Assembly: GCF_014839805.1 (NCBI RefSeq)
Contig: NC_051140.1
Coordinates: 13,723,826-13,787,825 of the forward strand
Direction: 5' to 3'
Source: Manduca sexta
Lineage: Eukaryota > Arthropoda > Insecta > Lepidoptera > Sphingidae
Length of the DNA stretch: 64,000 bases
Shown: piece by piece, positions 1 through 11,592 of the stretch
How the letters are laid out: each line of letters opens with the position of its first letter
Position numbering within the stretch: the first letter of the stretch is position 1
Notes under the pieces: model-generated
Seen by the model: the letters and a program-made list of their open reading frames with translations, nothing else
Told to the model about the DNA's origin: nothing
The model's database searches: none
Made by a program: the position numbers and the translations under genes

Positions 1-378
1 ACTTTAAAACTAAATAAGTAAGTACATTCTGATAATAACTATTTTTTGACTATGCTACGTCTATTTCATTATAATAATCACCAAGAAATAATAAAGATAA
101 AATATAACAAAAAAAACTGAAGCCAATATTTGCAATAAGAATCCTTTTAGTACAGTGTCATAAAATATTTCGATTATTTGAAAGTGAGCCCTTAAATAGC
201 TTAGTTATAAATATTTCATTAAAGAAAAAACGCGAGTGGCATTTCAAGCATTGTTGTGGTATTGAATTTAGTTAGTCGTATATTGGCCTTCTTGGTAGAT
301 AAAAGTGTCCGTACTGTGTTAGATTCGCATGCGAACAAATGCGGTGATTTCTAACTGGGTTTGCGAACTTAATACAAA
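1..378. other. Upstream flank of the first phosphatase gene
   Basis: AT-rich sequence leading to the ATG at 379. It should contain the promoter and 5' leader of the first MINPP1-like gene, but I see no clear TATA box or initiator that I would commit to. No other gene or repeat was recognised here. Confidence 0.4.
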
Positions 379-2901
379 ATGAAGTTGACAGTACTAACTG
401 TGTTTATTTGCATTTATTTAAAATCTGTGTCATCACTATTTTGTTACTGGAATACTGGGTGTCCGTATAAATATTTTTCGAGTAAAACACCGTACAATGC
501 AGTGAGAGGTGACATAAGGGATTCTGTTGCTAAGCTTAAAGGTAAGTTTTATCAGCTTTATCCTTTTCCAGATATTAATAATGGTACTTAAGTTGAAAGA
601 CAAATCATACAGATTTAACCTTCATTTCATAACTGAAACTTGTCCTTTCCAAACTTAAGAATCTGTCATTTCGGCAGATGGAAACAGGTTTGGATGACAC
701 CGCTCAGCGTTTGCCGTATTAGCGAATATGAATTTTAAAGTATATGCAAGAAAAATAATATTGCACGTACACTAAAGTCGTGACCTTTATATTGGAAATT
801 CCAAGGTACTAAAATACTTTAGGCATACTGCTAAGTGAATGCCAAATAAGACACTAAGTTGTTCCTTATAATATTTAAATACGTATTAATTATAAATTAT
901 TGAAATTCTTTAATGATTTAAAGCCGCTCGAAGGAAATATCCTAACTAGTCTTGAGATTGTGCTATATTATAAGACTGAGATTTTATGGTTTCTTAAATT
1001 ATATTTTAAGCCATTAAATATGGACTAAGAACAATTTCTTGTGATTCCAGGCTGCGAACCTGTTAGCATATGGGGGCTGTTCAGACATGGAAAGAGAAAT
1101 CCGGGAATTGATTTTGGTAAGAGTATGAGGGATGCTCTTATTATAAAAGATTATGTCATTGCAAGTTACATGAACGGTAACAGCTCTCTCTGTGCTCAGG
1201 ACATACAAAACTTGAGAAACTATGTTATTGATGATGAGATGTTTAATAAAGTACATCAATTATCTGATGAAGGATACCAAGACATGGTTGCAATTGGAAG
1301 TAGGTTAAAGGAAGCGTATCCGAAATTTTTAAGCAATCTTGAGAAGGGAAGCTATACATTTAGATCAGCTTTTGGAAATTGGATGGAGAAAAGTTGTAAA
1401 GGATTTGTCAGCGGCTTACAAGAAATTTTAGACGTTGAACCAGCTACTACTGATTTTGATATTATAGCCGTAAGTTGCGCCAGTCGTATTCTTATATTTT
1501 AGAATGTACTTTTTATTATCATGATTAGAGATACTATTTTTTTTTGTTGCAGCCTTATACTACCTGTGGCAAATATCAAAGAGATATTAAAAAAAATCTC
1601 GATACGTATGCTGAGACTTTCAAATACCAAGAAACATCAGAGTTCCTCGCTGTGCGTTAAGTTGTATAATAATTAAGTTATTGATCTCGATTCATGTAAT
1701 AATAGCAATAACCTTAATATATATTTTCAGGCAAAAGATAGAATTCAAAGGAGACTCGGTATCGACTATATTCTGACTAATGACAATATAACTTCGCTGT
1801 ACGATATATGTCGTTATACAAGTTCAGACAAAATGAGCCCTTGGTGTGCAATGTTTACAACTGAAGACTTAAAAGTACTGGAATACATTGGTGACTTAAG
1901 ACATTATTATAGAAATGGTTACGGTAATTCGATAAACCAGGTATTGGGGCAAATCCCGTTGACAGATTTACTAAAAAGCTTTCAACTAGCCAAGGCAGGC
2001 AACGGAAAGAAAATCGTGTCTTATTTCACACACGCGACAATGATAGACATGGTTTACACAAGTCTTAATCTTTTTAAAGATGACATACCACTGACTGCAG
2101 CACATAGAAGCCCAGAAAGGAAATGGAGGTCTAGTAAATTTTCTGTCTTTTCCGCTAATTTAATGGCTGTACTAAACAGGTGAGAACATATGATTAAAAA
2201 AATATTTTATGCTAAATGTCATTTTATATACAATACCATTTTTTAGGTCTTCAACATTTACTAAACTGAGTTCTTCTATTTCTTATACCACTTAAACGGC
2301 GACACAAACAATAACAATAATCCAAGTATGCTACAGAAACGATTTGGATTGGTTAGTACGACCGCCAGTTTGGATCGTGGGATGATCCAATCATAGAGAA
2401 TTCACGCTAGTGAGACCGACAAAAATATTGCCCGACCTAGAAACGAACCTAAAACCTTCTTGGTGCACAAGATATATACTTTTGATTTATGAACTAAGTT
2501 ATGTTATAAATTTTTCACCGTAATCTGAGCTTGCAACATTGTTTTATGTTCTAAGCACTGTGATGTGTCTGATACCTACAAACCTTGATACTAAAATGTA
2601 AAAACGAACACATGTCAGGCTATTTATTTACTTCACATTCCTTATATTTTATTTTGGTGAGGATCTTGACATCGTGTGGGCGTTGATTTTGGACATAGCT
2701 ACTTTTGACGCGCTATTCTTTTTTTACAGATGCGGCCATGATGACATGACCGAGTATAAAGTAGTGTTTTATTTGAACGAGGAGCCCTTGATTCCATTGT
2801 GCAAGGAGGGAGTCTGCACTTGGGAAGAATTTGAGGATATGCTCAAAACTATGAGCGTCAATACCGACATCTGCGAATTTAAATCGGTGCCATATATCTA
2901 A
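379..2901 (+). CDS. MINPP1-like: MINPP1-like secreted histidine acid phosphatase, copy 1 (five exons, 433 aa)
   Basis: Coding exons are 379-541, 1051-1469, 1553-1651, 1731-2179 and 2730-2901. All junctions are GT..AG and the frame closes exactly (1302 nt). The family removes phosphates from inositol polyphosphates in the secretory route or outside the cell. Residues 1-19 form a signal peptide, followed by a cysteine-bearing N-terminus (FCYWNTGCPY, 21-30). The histidine acid phosphatase motif RHGKRNP lies at 66-72 with the nucleophile His67, and the family SPWC element is at 263-266. The proton-donor motif, HAE in this family, reads HAT at 328-330, so the acid residue is missing. The FRST..QR-type pocket segment (158-169) has Trp165 where an Arg is expected. 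The C-terminus (SVPYI) has no KDEL-like retention signal. N-glycosylation sequons occur at Asn98 and Asn246. The length is close to that of animal MINPP1 proteins. Family membership is secure; catalytic activity is doubtful. The 550-nt last intron holds a possible SINE remnant. Confidence 0.9.
2395..2470 (-). repeat. Possible tRNA-derived SINE remnant in intron 4 of copy 1
   Basis: Read on the minus strand, this patch contains a B-box-like GGTTCG core preceded by a GC-richer stretch. That composition differs from the surrounding AT-rich intron. I recognise it only loosely as the head of a tRNA-related short interspersed element; it could be chance. Confidence 0.25.
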
Positions 2902-3935
2902 GTAGCTCAATCTAGGTTTAAATAATGATTTGCTTAGGAATGTTATTTAGTCAAAATTAACACAATACCTATGATATAACAATTGTTGTATTTTTATGTA
3001 ACAGAAAAATGAGACTTTTATTTATTTTTCTTTTATTGTATTGCAATATTGTAAATTAAAAGTAGTGTAATTCTTGCTAGTGTTACTACGGTATAATCCG
3101 TTTTATATGACTCGGTATACTTACTAAACGCCTATTATGACGAAACTATTGCATTAGTTTGGTTTCACAAAACAATATTAAAAAATAACGAATAAAATGG
3201 CTTTTAATGAATGTTCATATTGACATATGGTTTACAATGATCTATTTTTAAGGAAATATGCCCCGTTTTAGTAACCAATAGATCGACCGACCATCCTCTG
3301 TGATGTGCGCATCGCGTGTTGGCACGGTTTGTTCAAATCTTACTATAGACTTAATGACATAGTTCCTAAATGTTCTGGACATGAAAAGATATCACGAATA
3401 AATCTTTATGCTTTGTATGAGGATCGTTTAACATGAAGTGATTTTGATTTCCCTTTAAGGCCATTGTAAGCGGATTCTACTGTATTTGGTACAGTTCCTT
3501 GTTTTATACCATGCCAAGCTTTAATTACTGCAATTAAGGGCTCCTTTCATATATTTATACATAGCTTATTCTCTACACAAAATACTTAATAAAATGTTAT
3601 AGAAATTTTATATAATTATAATAATATACGTACATATTTTTATTACTATATCAAAGTGATAAATTATTGATCAATCGGTGCTATTTTTAATGAATACCTA
3701 AAGGTTTTTTTAATATATAATTTTATAGCAACATTAATAAAGCGATTTGATAATTCAAGATTGTTTGAATGACACAAGAACCCATCATCACTATAATTTA
3801 TCCGGTATTCATCGTTACCTTTAAAAGTGTCCGATCCACATATTAGCATAATATTGAAACGAAAACGTTTTAATCTCGTCTCGTCTCTCCGACGGGCTAT
3901 GTGTGCATCTCGTTGGTGATTTTCTTTTAAGAAAA
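2902..3935. other. Intergenic spacer between the two phosphatase copies
   Basis: This holds the 3' UTR of copy 1, with candidate poly(A) signals ATTAAA at 3055-3060 and AATAAA at 3191-3196. It also holds the promoter and leader of copy 2. A slightly GC-richer stretch at 3260-3330 has no match that I recognise. I see no gene here. Confidence 0.5.
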
Positions 3936-5795
3936 ATGAAGTTTATTATTTCAATTGTATTTTTACATTCCTTTGTTAGTATAGTGTCGTCGTCTTTTTG
4001 CTATTGGAACGCTGGATGTCCATATAGATATTTTTCAACAAAAACACCGTACAAGAATGTACGTGGGGATATCAGAGATACCATTATTAAATTACAAGGT
4101 GAGTATATTTAAATTAATGTTGTTTTAAGCCGGATTACCTTACAAAATCTTTGGGATTAATATATTAATTTGGAGTTAAAATACATTGCTTTACTCTAGG
4201 CTTCAAATTCATACCTACCTAAAAACATTGTATTTTAATTTTCGATAATAATAACATTATATTTGTAAATAGTGTATTTTGGTATTATAAATACGTAATA
4301 TATCACATTATTTTTATCTTTCAATTTAAAAGATTATTTAGATATTCTAAGCATATATGAGTTAATTCCATAATTTATGTCTTATTATTTGTGAATTATG
4401 GAACCACTAAAAATTATTTTTATATTACAGGATGTGAACCGGTCAGTGTTTGGGGTTTGATTAGTGATGGAAACCGAAATCCAGGGGCAGGTTTTGCCAG
4501 CAATTTGGATAAAGCGATGGATATCAGAAAACATGTTTTATCAAGTTTCGAACATGGAGATAGTTCACTATGTGCTCAAGATGTGCAATATCTAGAAGAA
4601 TGGAGCATGGATAAAAAAGTTCTTGCTGAACCTAACAGTTTAACTGAAGAAGGCAAAAACGATTTCACTAGTTTTGGAGACCGACTGAAGAAGGCGTTCC
4701 CTAAATTATTTAACAATTTAGGAGAAGCGGATTATGAGTTACGTCCAGCGGCAGGCGGTCAAATCGAGGATAATGTTAAGGCTTTCATTAAAGGGCTCCG
4801 AAACGAAAAATTGAAAATACAAAAAGCTAAGAACGGATTCGATGAAATAGCTGTAAGTAAACTACATTAGTAATAGGTTGATGATATTTTTAATATTATT
4901 ATCATCGTGTTTATGTTTCAGTCATACGCATCGTGCAACAACTTCCAAAAAGACGTTGAGCAAAATCCGAAATCACTCAATGAAGTTAATAAATATTACA
5001 AAACATCTGAATATTTAGCAGTGAGTTATTGTAAATTAATTCTTACCAATATATAATTTTTAAAATTTAGTTTTTAATATTAAATTGTTATCTTCTGTGT
5101 TACAGGCTAAGGATAGAATACAAAGACGTTTAGGCATAAAGGATGACTTATCACATGAATTATTGTTTGTATTATACGATCTTTGTCGTTACATAAAGAA
5201 AGACAGCCATTTCAGTCCGTGGTGTACCATTTTCACAAGTGAAGACTTAAAGGCATTCGAATATATCGAAGATTTGATACATTATTATAAATACGGCTAT
5301 GGTTCGCCAATGAGTAAACAGCTTGGTGACTTCCCATTAGCAGAATTACTAAAAAATTTCCAACAAGTAAAAGAAGGACAAGGAAAGAAGTTCGTGGGGT
5401 ATTTCACCAATCCAATCATGACAGAAATGGCATGCACGACACTTAATCTTTACAAAGACGAGAGCCCACTTACAGCAGCTAAGCGGGATCCTAACAGAAA
5501 TTGGAGGTCCAGTGTATTAGCTACGTACTCTTCAAATCTACTCGCCGTTATGAACAGGTTTGTGGACATTAAGTTGTTTAATGCAAATATTATTTTACTG
5601 AGTTTAAATTTATTTATAAATCTTATTTGTTCCCTTAGATGCGAAAAGAATGGACATCAAGATTACAATGTGGTGTTCTATTTTAACGAGGAACCACTGA
5701 GATCCATTTGCGAATTCGGAGTTTGCACTTGGCAAGAATTTGAGGGCAAGTTAAAACCGTCCTTGAATGCTACGAGGGATTTCTGCGGAGTTTAA
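3936..5795 (+). CDS. MINPP1-like: MINPP1-like protein, copy 2, apparent pseudophosphatase (five exons, 430 aa)
   Basis: Coding exons are 3936-4098, 4431-4852, 4922-5020, 5106-5557 and 5639-5795. All are GT..AG and total 1293 nt with no break. The ATG at 3936 is chosen over one 11 codons upstream because it aligns with the start of copy 1 and begins a clean signal peptide (about residues 1-20). The first exon (163 nt), third exon (99 nt) and all intron phases equal those of copy 1, so this is a tandem duplicate. The catalytic motif RHGxRxP is replaced by SDGNRNP (66-72), which removes the nucleophilic His. The HAE motif is replaced by NPI (330-332), and the expected pocket Arg is Gln165. The structural SPWC (265-268) and C-terminal Cys-Glu-Phe-Gly region remain. 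It is predicted to be secreted and non-catalytic. Intron 4 (5558-5638) is 81 nt, a multiple of three, and free of stops, so its retention would keep the frame. Confidence 0.9.
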
Positions 5796-5929
5796 GGACG
5801 ATCCATTAATACTTTAAATTAATTCTACTTGATAAGTTACACATAATATTGTAATGTAAGGAACTGAATGTATATGATATTGGGTGTAAATTTATGGTTA
5901 TTATTTTCTATGTATTTATGTATTTTTTA

Positions 5930-5935
5930 AATAAA
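5930..5935 (+). terminator. Poly(A) signal AATAAA of copy 2
   Basis: A canonical AATAAA lies 135 nt past the stop codon of the second phosphatase gene, in a T-rich 3' UTR. It is the first such hexamer downstream. Confidence 0.6.
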
Positions 5936-5939
5936 CTAT

Positions 5940-6644
5940 TTTTATATATTTCGTAGCTAATTAATTTTACCACCAATATACTTACTTCTTTTTGAATAAA
6001 AAAAAAAATATATTCATTGCTTATTTTATTTTTAAAAGTGATGCTACAACTTTGTTTTTACAAAGTGGAATTAGTGGTGTTTGAATAAATTCAGTGACTA
6101 TTTTTTATGAAACGCCATTACGTAGCAAACATTCCACAGCAAATGAAACATCTAAAAAGACGAAACTATACGATAACTCATTTCGTTTTCACCACTAATA
6201 AGACCGAGATTTTAATTAGAGACCATATTTCTATCACGTCATTTTCATTACGCGATGTAATTAGCTTATAGGTAGCAACGCTAGGGTATCTTCCAAGCTG
6301 GTATGGTAAGATCTTTTTTAAATGAAATCGAAAAATAAAACAATTCACATTTGGGAATAATGTAGGTATTATCATTTTGTCTTTTATATCAATGTTCGGA
6401 AGTAACATTTTTGTTTAGTTAATGTAGATTTACCCTCAATAACTACATACTAAAACAATTATACCATTTGTGTTTGTGCCGCACAAAAGCGTTGCATTCG
6501 AAATGTTAAGCAACGCAATATATGTCGTAACGAGGTGACGCAACTTCTCCACATACAATAACTTAGACGTGTATTTAAACTTGCATTGTTTAAGTCACTC
6601 AGTTACCAAATAAGTATAAAGCAACAACAAATTATTAAAATAAT
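5940..6644. other. Intergenic, nothing recognised
   Basis: AT-rich sequence between the end of the phosphatase gene and an inverted-repeat element. I see no gene or repeat that I can name. Confidence 0.4.
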
Positions 6645-7150
6645 CAAATATCGAAATAAAACTATTTGCGGATTTTATCGTGGTTTTTCAAATTATGATT
6701 TTCCTCGATGTTTCGAAGACTTTGTAGCCTTCATTCCTAATCGTTGATGTCTCATTTACTCCCAGTGCCCGTCCCAGTGACTCATAACCATAACCCGTTA
6801 GTGTGTTGCCCTCAGCATGATCGCTTCATTTTCAAGGGTTTCAAGCGCCTAAAGCACTCTACCAAAAGTCCGGTGTGTTGATATAATCTGATCCTTGTCA
6901 GGCTAACAAGCGTAAATCATGTTAAAAAAGCCTTCATGGTCACGGGCGGACTGAGTTAAAATTTTAAAACTGTATATTTTAAAATCTACGTAATTATTGT
7001 AACTTTGAGTTTTCGGACGAGCAACACCTTAGTCCGCCCCGTTACCATGGTAGGTTGTAGTCTTCGAAACGTCGGGAGAAAATAAAACATAAAACTACGG
7101 TAAAATCCGAAAAATAGTTTAATTTGATGTCTAACATTCGCGTAAACATA
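6645..7150. mobile_element. Inverted-repeat (MITE-like) element
   Basis: The left arm (about 6648-6735) and right arm (about 7048-7135) are imperfect reverse complements. Both carry the run AACTATTT, then CGGATTTTA, then CGATGTTTCGAAGACT or its CGACGTTTCGAAGACT variant. The inner parts share an inverted copy of GGGCGGACT (GGGCGGACTGAG at about 6950, AGTCCGCCCC at about 7031). The TTTCGAAGACT / GGTCACGGGCGGACT combination is a dispersed element widespread in Lepidoptera. I see no coding capacity, so it is non-autonomous. Exact ends and a target duplication could not be fixed by eye. Confidence 0.6.
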
Positions 7151-9653
7151 AAAATCATTATAAAAATCAAATAATTTCTTTTAAAGTTGCCTCAATACTT
7201 ATATATGGATCATAAAGGTCACTTGTCTATTTGACCTCAGACTCATCTTTTTCTCGCCGTATGAGATGCATAATCAATAACAAGGTCAAACGAATTCAAT
7301 AACCTCTCCGCCATAGCCACATCCAGTCACCCATTGTCCTCAACATGATTAACGACTTTACGTTATTGATGACCCCTGTGCCATTTAGAATCTGTGATAT
7401 GTAAAGTAATGGAATCGCTGTTAAATAGGTACTTAAATCAACCTCAAATATAGAGTCCAGATTACTGAGACTCAATTAGCTAATTAATGAGGTTATAACA
7501 TTGTCAAAGATTAATGGCTGAAGCGATATATATTTACAGTAAGTAATTAATTAATTATTAATTACAATAAAATAGGGATTAGTTTTGTTTTGAGAAAAGT
7601 AATGTTTTTTCCTAGCACTATATACGATACTTCGATAGAGGCCGGCTAATTGACTTAAGTAACATTTGTTTGTGTTATTGAGTTTTATAGATACCTATTT
7701 GGAATCACCATATTTTTCTCCGTTTTTTGAAGCTAGTCCCAATTTTTGGAAAAAATGTGCCTTAAGTCAAATAGCCTGCCAAACGATTATGAGTTTACAA
7801 ATAGTAGTCCTAAGAAAATAAAGTAATATTAGAATGTTGGGGCTTACGTGATTAAAAGAAGTGAGTATAATATATCTTCGAAACCGTGTACACATATTCA
7901 CATTTCACAATAACAGGAGCTTTGTTTAGAAAATAGCATTTTGGAAATTCATCAATATGACACTAACTTTGTCTTAACGTACACAAAAATCATGCATAGC
8001 ATATTTTCTTTAATGCAATTAATCGAAACTCTATAATAATTATACCATTATCTTAGACTGAAGTAATTGTATATTTAATATTAACTGCTGCCGTAATAAT
8101 ATTATGATAACCTGAGTAATAATAGGTAGGTAAAATTTGTCCGAGGATGTTGAAATCGGTGTTGGCTTAATCAAATATGTACAATTTTCAAAAGTTAGGG
8201 TTTATTTTGTTTGCCAACTATATTTACCTTATTACAAGTAAAACACGTAAACCTAAATTCCATTTAGTTTGGAAGTTGCAATGAAGAATTCGAAATGGTG
8301 ATATTATAATAATATTATCATTTAACATGTATAATAATAATAAATAACATATAAGATAGTGTGACTGAAGATAGCCGGATTCCTAACACGGACCATCATT
8401 GATGTTTTTGGTTGTTATTGTATAAAAAAACGCACGAAGCCCTACGACTTTTTGTTAGTTGGTTTATTATTAAATTTTATAAAATTAAGTCTTTTGTCGC
8501 AATTAAATCAAAGGTTTTCTTTTATATTTCTTTTGAAACGATTTTATGACGGTTTTAAAATTAAATGGGCCATAAATGGTTCCGTTGCCTCCCTCGTAGA
8601 ACATTTCCATATTTTAAAACTTGAGCTACTGTGTCTCCCGTAGTTTTTAACATATAGCTTATACATCTAGTTTATAGTTTTTACTTACATAAGTACTTCG
8701 TTGTAAGTATAAAAGTTAAATTTAATATTAGTTAGGTAGGTAACAAAAAAAACGAACAGGAATGATTAATCAACCGATTATGACTAAGCAAATCACATCA
8801 GGCTTTAATAAACCTTATTTTTCGATCATGATTGTCAGATAGGAATATTACTCAGTAATATAAATGTTGTTTTTGCAGGTTTCAGAACGTTTACCTTCTC
8901 AATAATCAATTCATTGAACTGGGTAATATGTTTAGCCGGTAGGTAGGTAGTAATGCGCAATTTTTAACCACCTCGTTAGGTCAATACCATTTAATAAATA
9001 ACTATAAAAACTAAACTCATTATATTTCGCTAAATCTTGTAACATTAAAAAAGATATAAATTCATATATCATGCAATGCGTATTCATTTTGTATTAGTTA
9101 TATTGCTCTATTATTCAGCCAAATTATCAAAGTTTTATTGACATCATAAATTTAAACTTGTGCTATGGAAGATGAGGTGAAAAATGTCAGTTTTATCAAA
9201 TAATATTCGCAGAGATATTTGACAACAAAACGTATCTCAGTACATTAACGTTTTATACATATTTGGAACCGTCATATTTTTTCCACTAGCGCCGAGTAAA
9301 GAAATAGAGTATGTCAGAACATGGCCGCCAGTTTTTCATGTAGATGCGGTGAAACAAAAAAGGGAATAAAATTAATATATTGCCAGAACGGCGCTTCTGT
9401 GACAGAAGCTTTAATTGTTACTCCATTTTCTCTAACATTCTGTAATCCTTTAGTGCCTTCATGCTGAGGATTTTTAATTTTCATAGAGTTTTTATTCGAC
9501 AAAGTTATCAAACAAATATAAATATATCTCGACATACGCTATAGCTTTAGAAAACCATTGCCAAAATGTTTGCTCATGCTATTTATAAATACTAACTATC
9601 TTTATATCAATAGAAAAAAAAAATATGTCGATGCTTAAATGTTTATGAGCGCA
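7151..9653. other. Gene-free AT-rich stretch
   Basis: No convincing exon. Short open frames at about 8452 and 9314 have no family features and AT-driven composition. There are scattered ATAATAAT runs at about 8300-8345. Nothing else was recognised. Confidence 0.4.
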
Positions 9654-10412
9654 TCCTACTTATATTATATTATAAATGCCAAAGTTTGTGAGGATGGATG
9701 TCTGGATTTATGGATGTAAGTATGGATGTATGTTTGTTCCTCTTTCACGAAAAAACTACTCAACGGATTTGAATGAAACTTTGTAGTAATATTGGTTATA
9801 CATCAGAATAACACATAGGCTACAATTTATAATGATTTTGTGTAATTTGGTCATAATATAACGATACATATCAAGTAAATCGGAAAAAAATGCTATCTTG
9901 GCGTACGTTGACTAAACCGTTGGAGTTAGATAAAGATGCTGTAGCGTAGGATTGTTTGTCTTAAATAGTGCTAAATAAAAGTCCGCGACAGCATTTACCT
10001 TTTATGTGGAAGTCACTATGACCAAAGTAGTGAGCCATAAATATAATTATATCGGATATTTTTTTACGATACACATTTTAGAATATTTATCGAACTCTTA
10101 TCATAAATAAATACATTTATTGCTTCAAGTATTTCATGTAGATAAACTTTGCCTTTTACACTAAGTAATTTGGCCGAATAGTTTAAAAGTTATGACGATA
10201 TGATTGACTTGAATGGACCGCCATAAAGATTATGGATTTTCTCAAAATCTACTGAACGGATTTTTATGAAGTTTCGTATGGAGATAGTTGACCCTGGGAA
10301 GGTTATAGATTATTTTCTATGCCGGGAAAATATGTAGCAGGACTTTTATCATACAGGGGACTTTTATCCCAGAAAACTACTTTACGCGGGCGAAGCCGCG
10401 AGCAAAAGCTAG
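9654..10412 (+). mobile_element. Non-autonomous Helitron (759 bp), precise ends
   Basis: It begins with TCCTACTTATATTATA directly after an A and ends with GCAAAAGCTAG directly before a T. This matches Helitron rules: 5' TC, 3' CTRR, insertion between A and T. A hairpin with stem CGCGG / CCGCG (10385-10400) lies about 12 nt before the 3' end. The internal text (GGATGGATG, 'ACTCAACGGATTTGAATGAAACTTTG') is the usual lepidopteran Helitron body. There is no Rep/helicase ORF, so it is non-autonomous. Confidence 0.75.
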
Positions 10413-11460
10413 TCATGTATAAACCGTTTAATTGATATTAAGAATAATTGGAACATAGTAAAAACCTTAAATTAATAAAATACGCAGCATTTCGTTAAAT
10501 ATATTCATGCGATGAAAAGTGAAGGCGCGAGCCTCGCCCAAAAAAATATTTCTAGTTAGATTACCACAAAAAATAATAGTAAGTTTATATATGTTTTTAC
10601 ACGATACCAAATTTTTGTAAACGGACAGTATTATTATTTAAGGATTTAAATAAAAAAAATATTATACACAGCATTCAATTGTAAAGTAAATTGCAGACTT
10701 TTTGCTGACGTCAAGAGCGTCGCTTGACAATACATATTGTATCCACACATGTCTAATCAGGGAGTGACATTTCACTGATTACTCGTCTCGCATGTCACGA
10801 ACTGAACGAGGGCCCTGACAAAAACAAAAGTGGCTACCGCTTTGTGGAATTAGGTATTCGACGTGCCTATCCGGGTTAGATTTACGTCATAAGTCCATTA
10901 ATCCTGAGCATGTAAAAGTAGTGTGTGCGTAAACATGAAGATATTTTATTAACTATATAATACAGTCCCTAAGGTGCCCACTAAATACATCTATGAGATA
11001 ATGAGTAGGTCCTTATCTGCCAATAGTGACGAACTTTTAAACTTAAATAAATTATTGAGGTTAGATCTTTAAGATAACTGCATACGAGTCATTAAAATAG
11101 TTGCGACATCAGTAATGATATACATATACTATAACTAAGCAATGACAAACATCTGATTCCTAAAGTAAATAGTTTTTATAAAAAATATTAGGTGTGTGTC
11201 GCTCGTTATGCACAACTAAAATTACTACTGCAATGTATTTGAATACGAGTACAAAGCAGCGTGAGGTGTATTACCAAAGAAAAAGATATTTTCCTATTCG
11301 CAGCGTATTTTTAAATCAAAAGACAAATATCTGTGAGTGTTGGATGTCTTTCAACAGCGTCTTCTATTCCTTTATTGTGCTACGGATATTCTCATTTACA
11401 CCTTTCAATATTTTTAAAACAAAAAAAAAAAAACTTAATAATGATTTTTAAAACAAAAAA
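10413..11460. other. Intergenic with a GC-richer patch at 10.7-10.88 kb
   Basis: Positions 10700-10880 are less AT-rich and include a CRE-like TGACGTCA, then a stretch with several CTCG/CACG words. This could be regulatory or an old repeat. Otherwise nothing was recognised. Confidence 0.3.
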
Positions 11461-11592
11461 AAACAGTCATAGTAGGAGTCTGTTCATGACCATGAAAGCC
11501 GAAGTTTCCAAAACGCCAAGAGTAAGTTCAACATTAATCTGTAAAATCAATTTTATTTCAATGTCAAACATTCGCGTAAACTTAAAAAAATA
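11461..11592 (+). repeat. Degenerate half-copy of the 6.6-7.15 kb inverted-repeat element
   Basis: It ends with ATTTCAATGTCAAACATTCG followed by CGTAAAC. That is nearly the same as the right flank of the element at about 7122-7147, and it is preceded by a decayed 'GAAGTTTCCAAAACG' in place of 'TTCGAAACGTCG'. Only the right arm survives. The overlapping open frames at 11194 and 11333 are explained by this repeat and by poly(A) runs. Confidence 0.5.

Noticed and set aside
1014..1259. 81-codon minus-strand open frame
   Set aside because: It lies antisense to exon 2 of the first phosphatase gene, whose homology and splice sites are clear.
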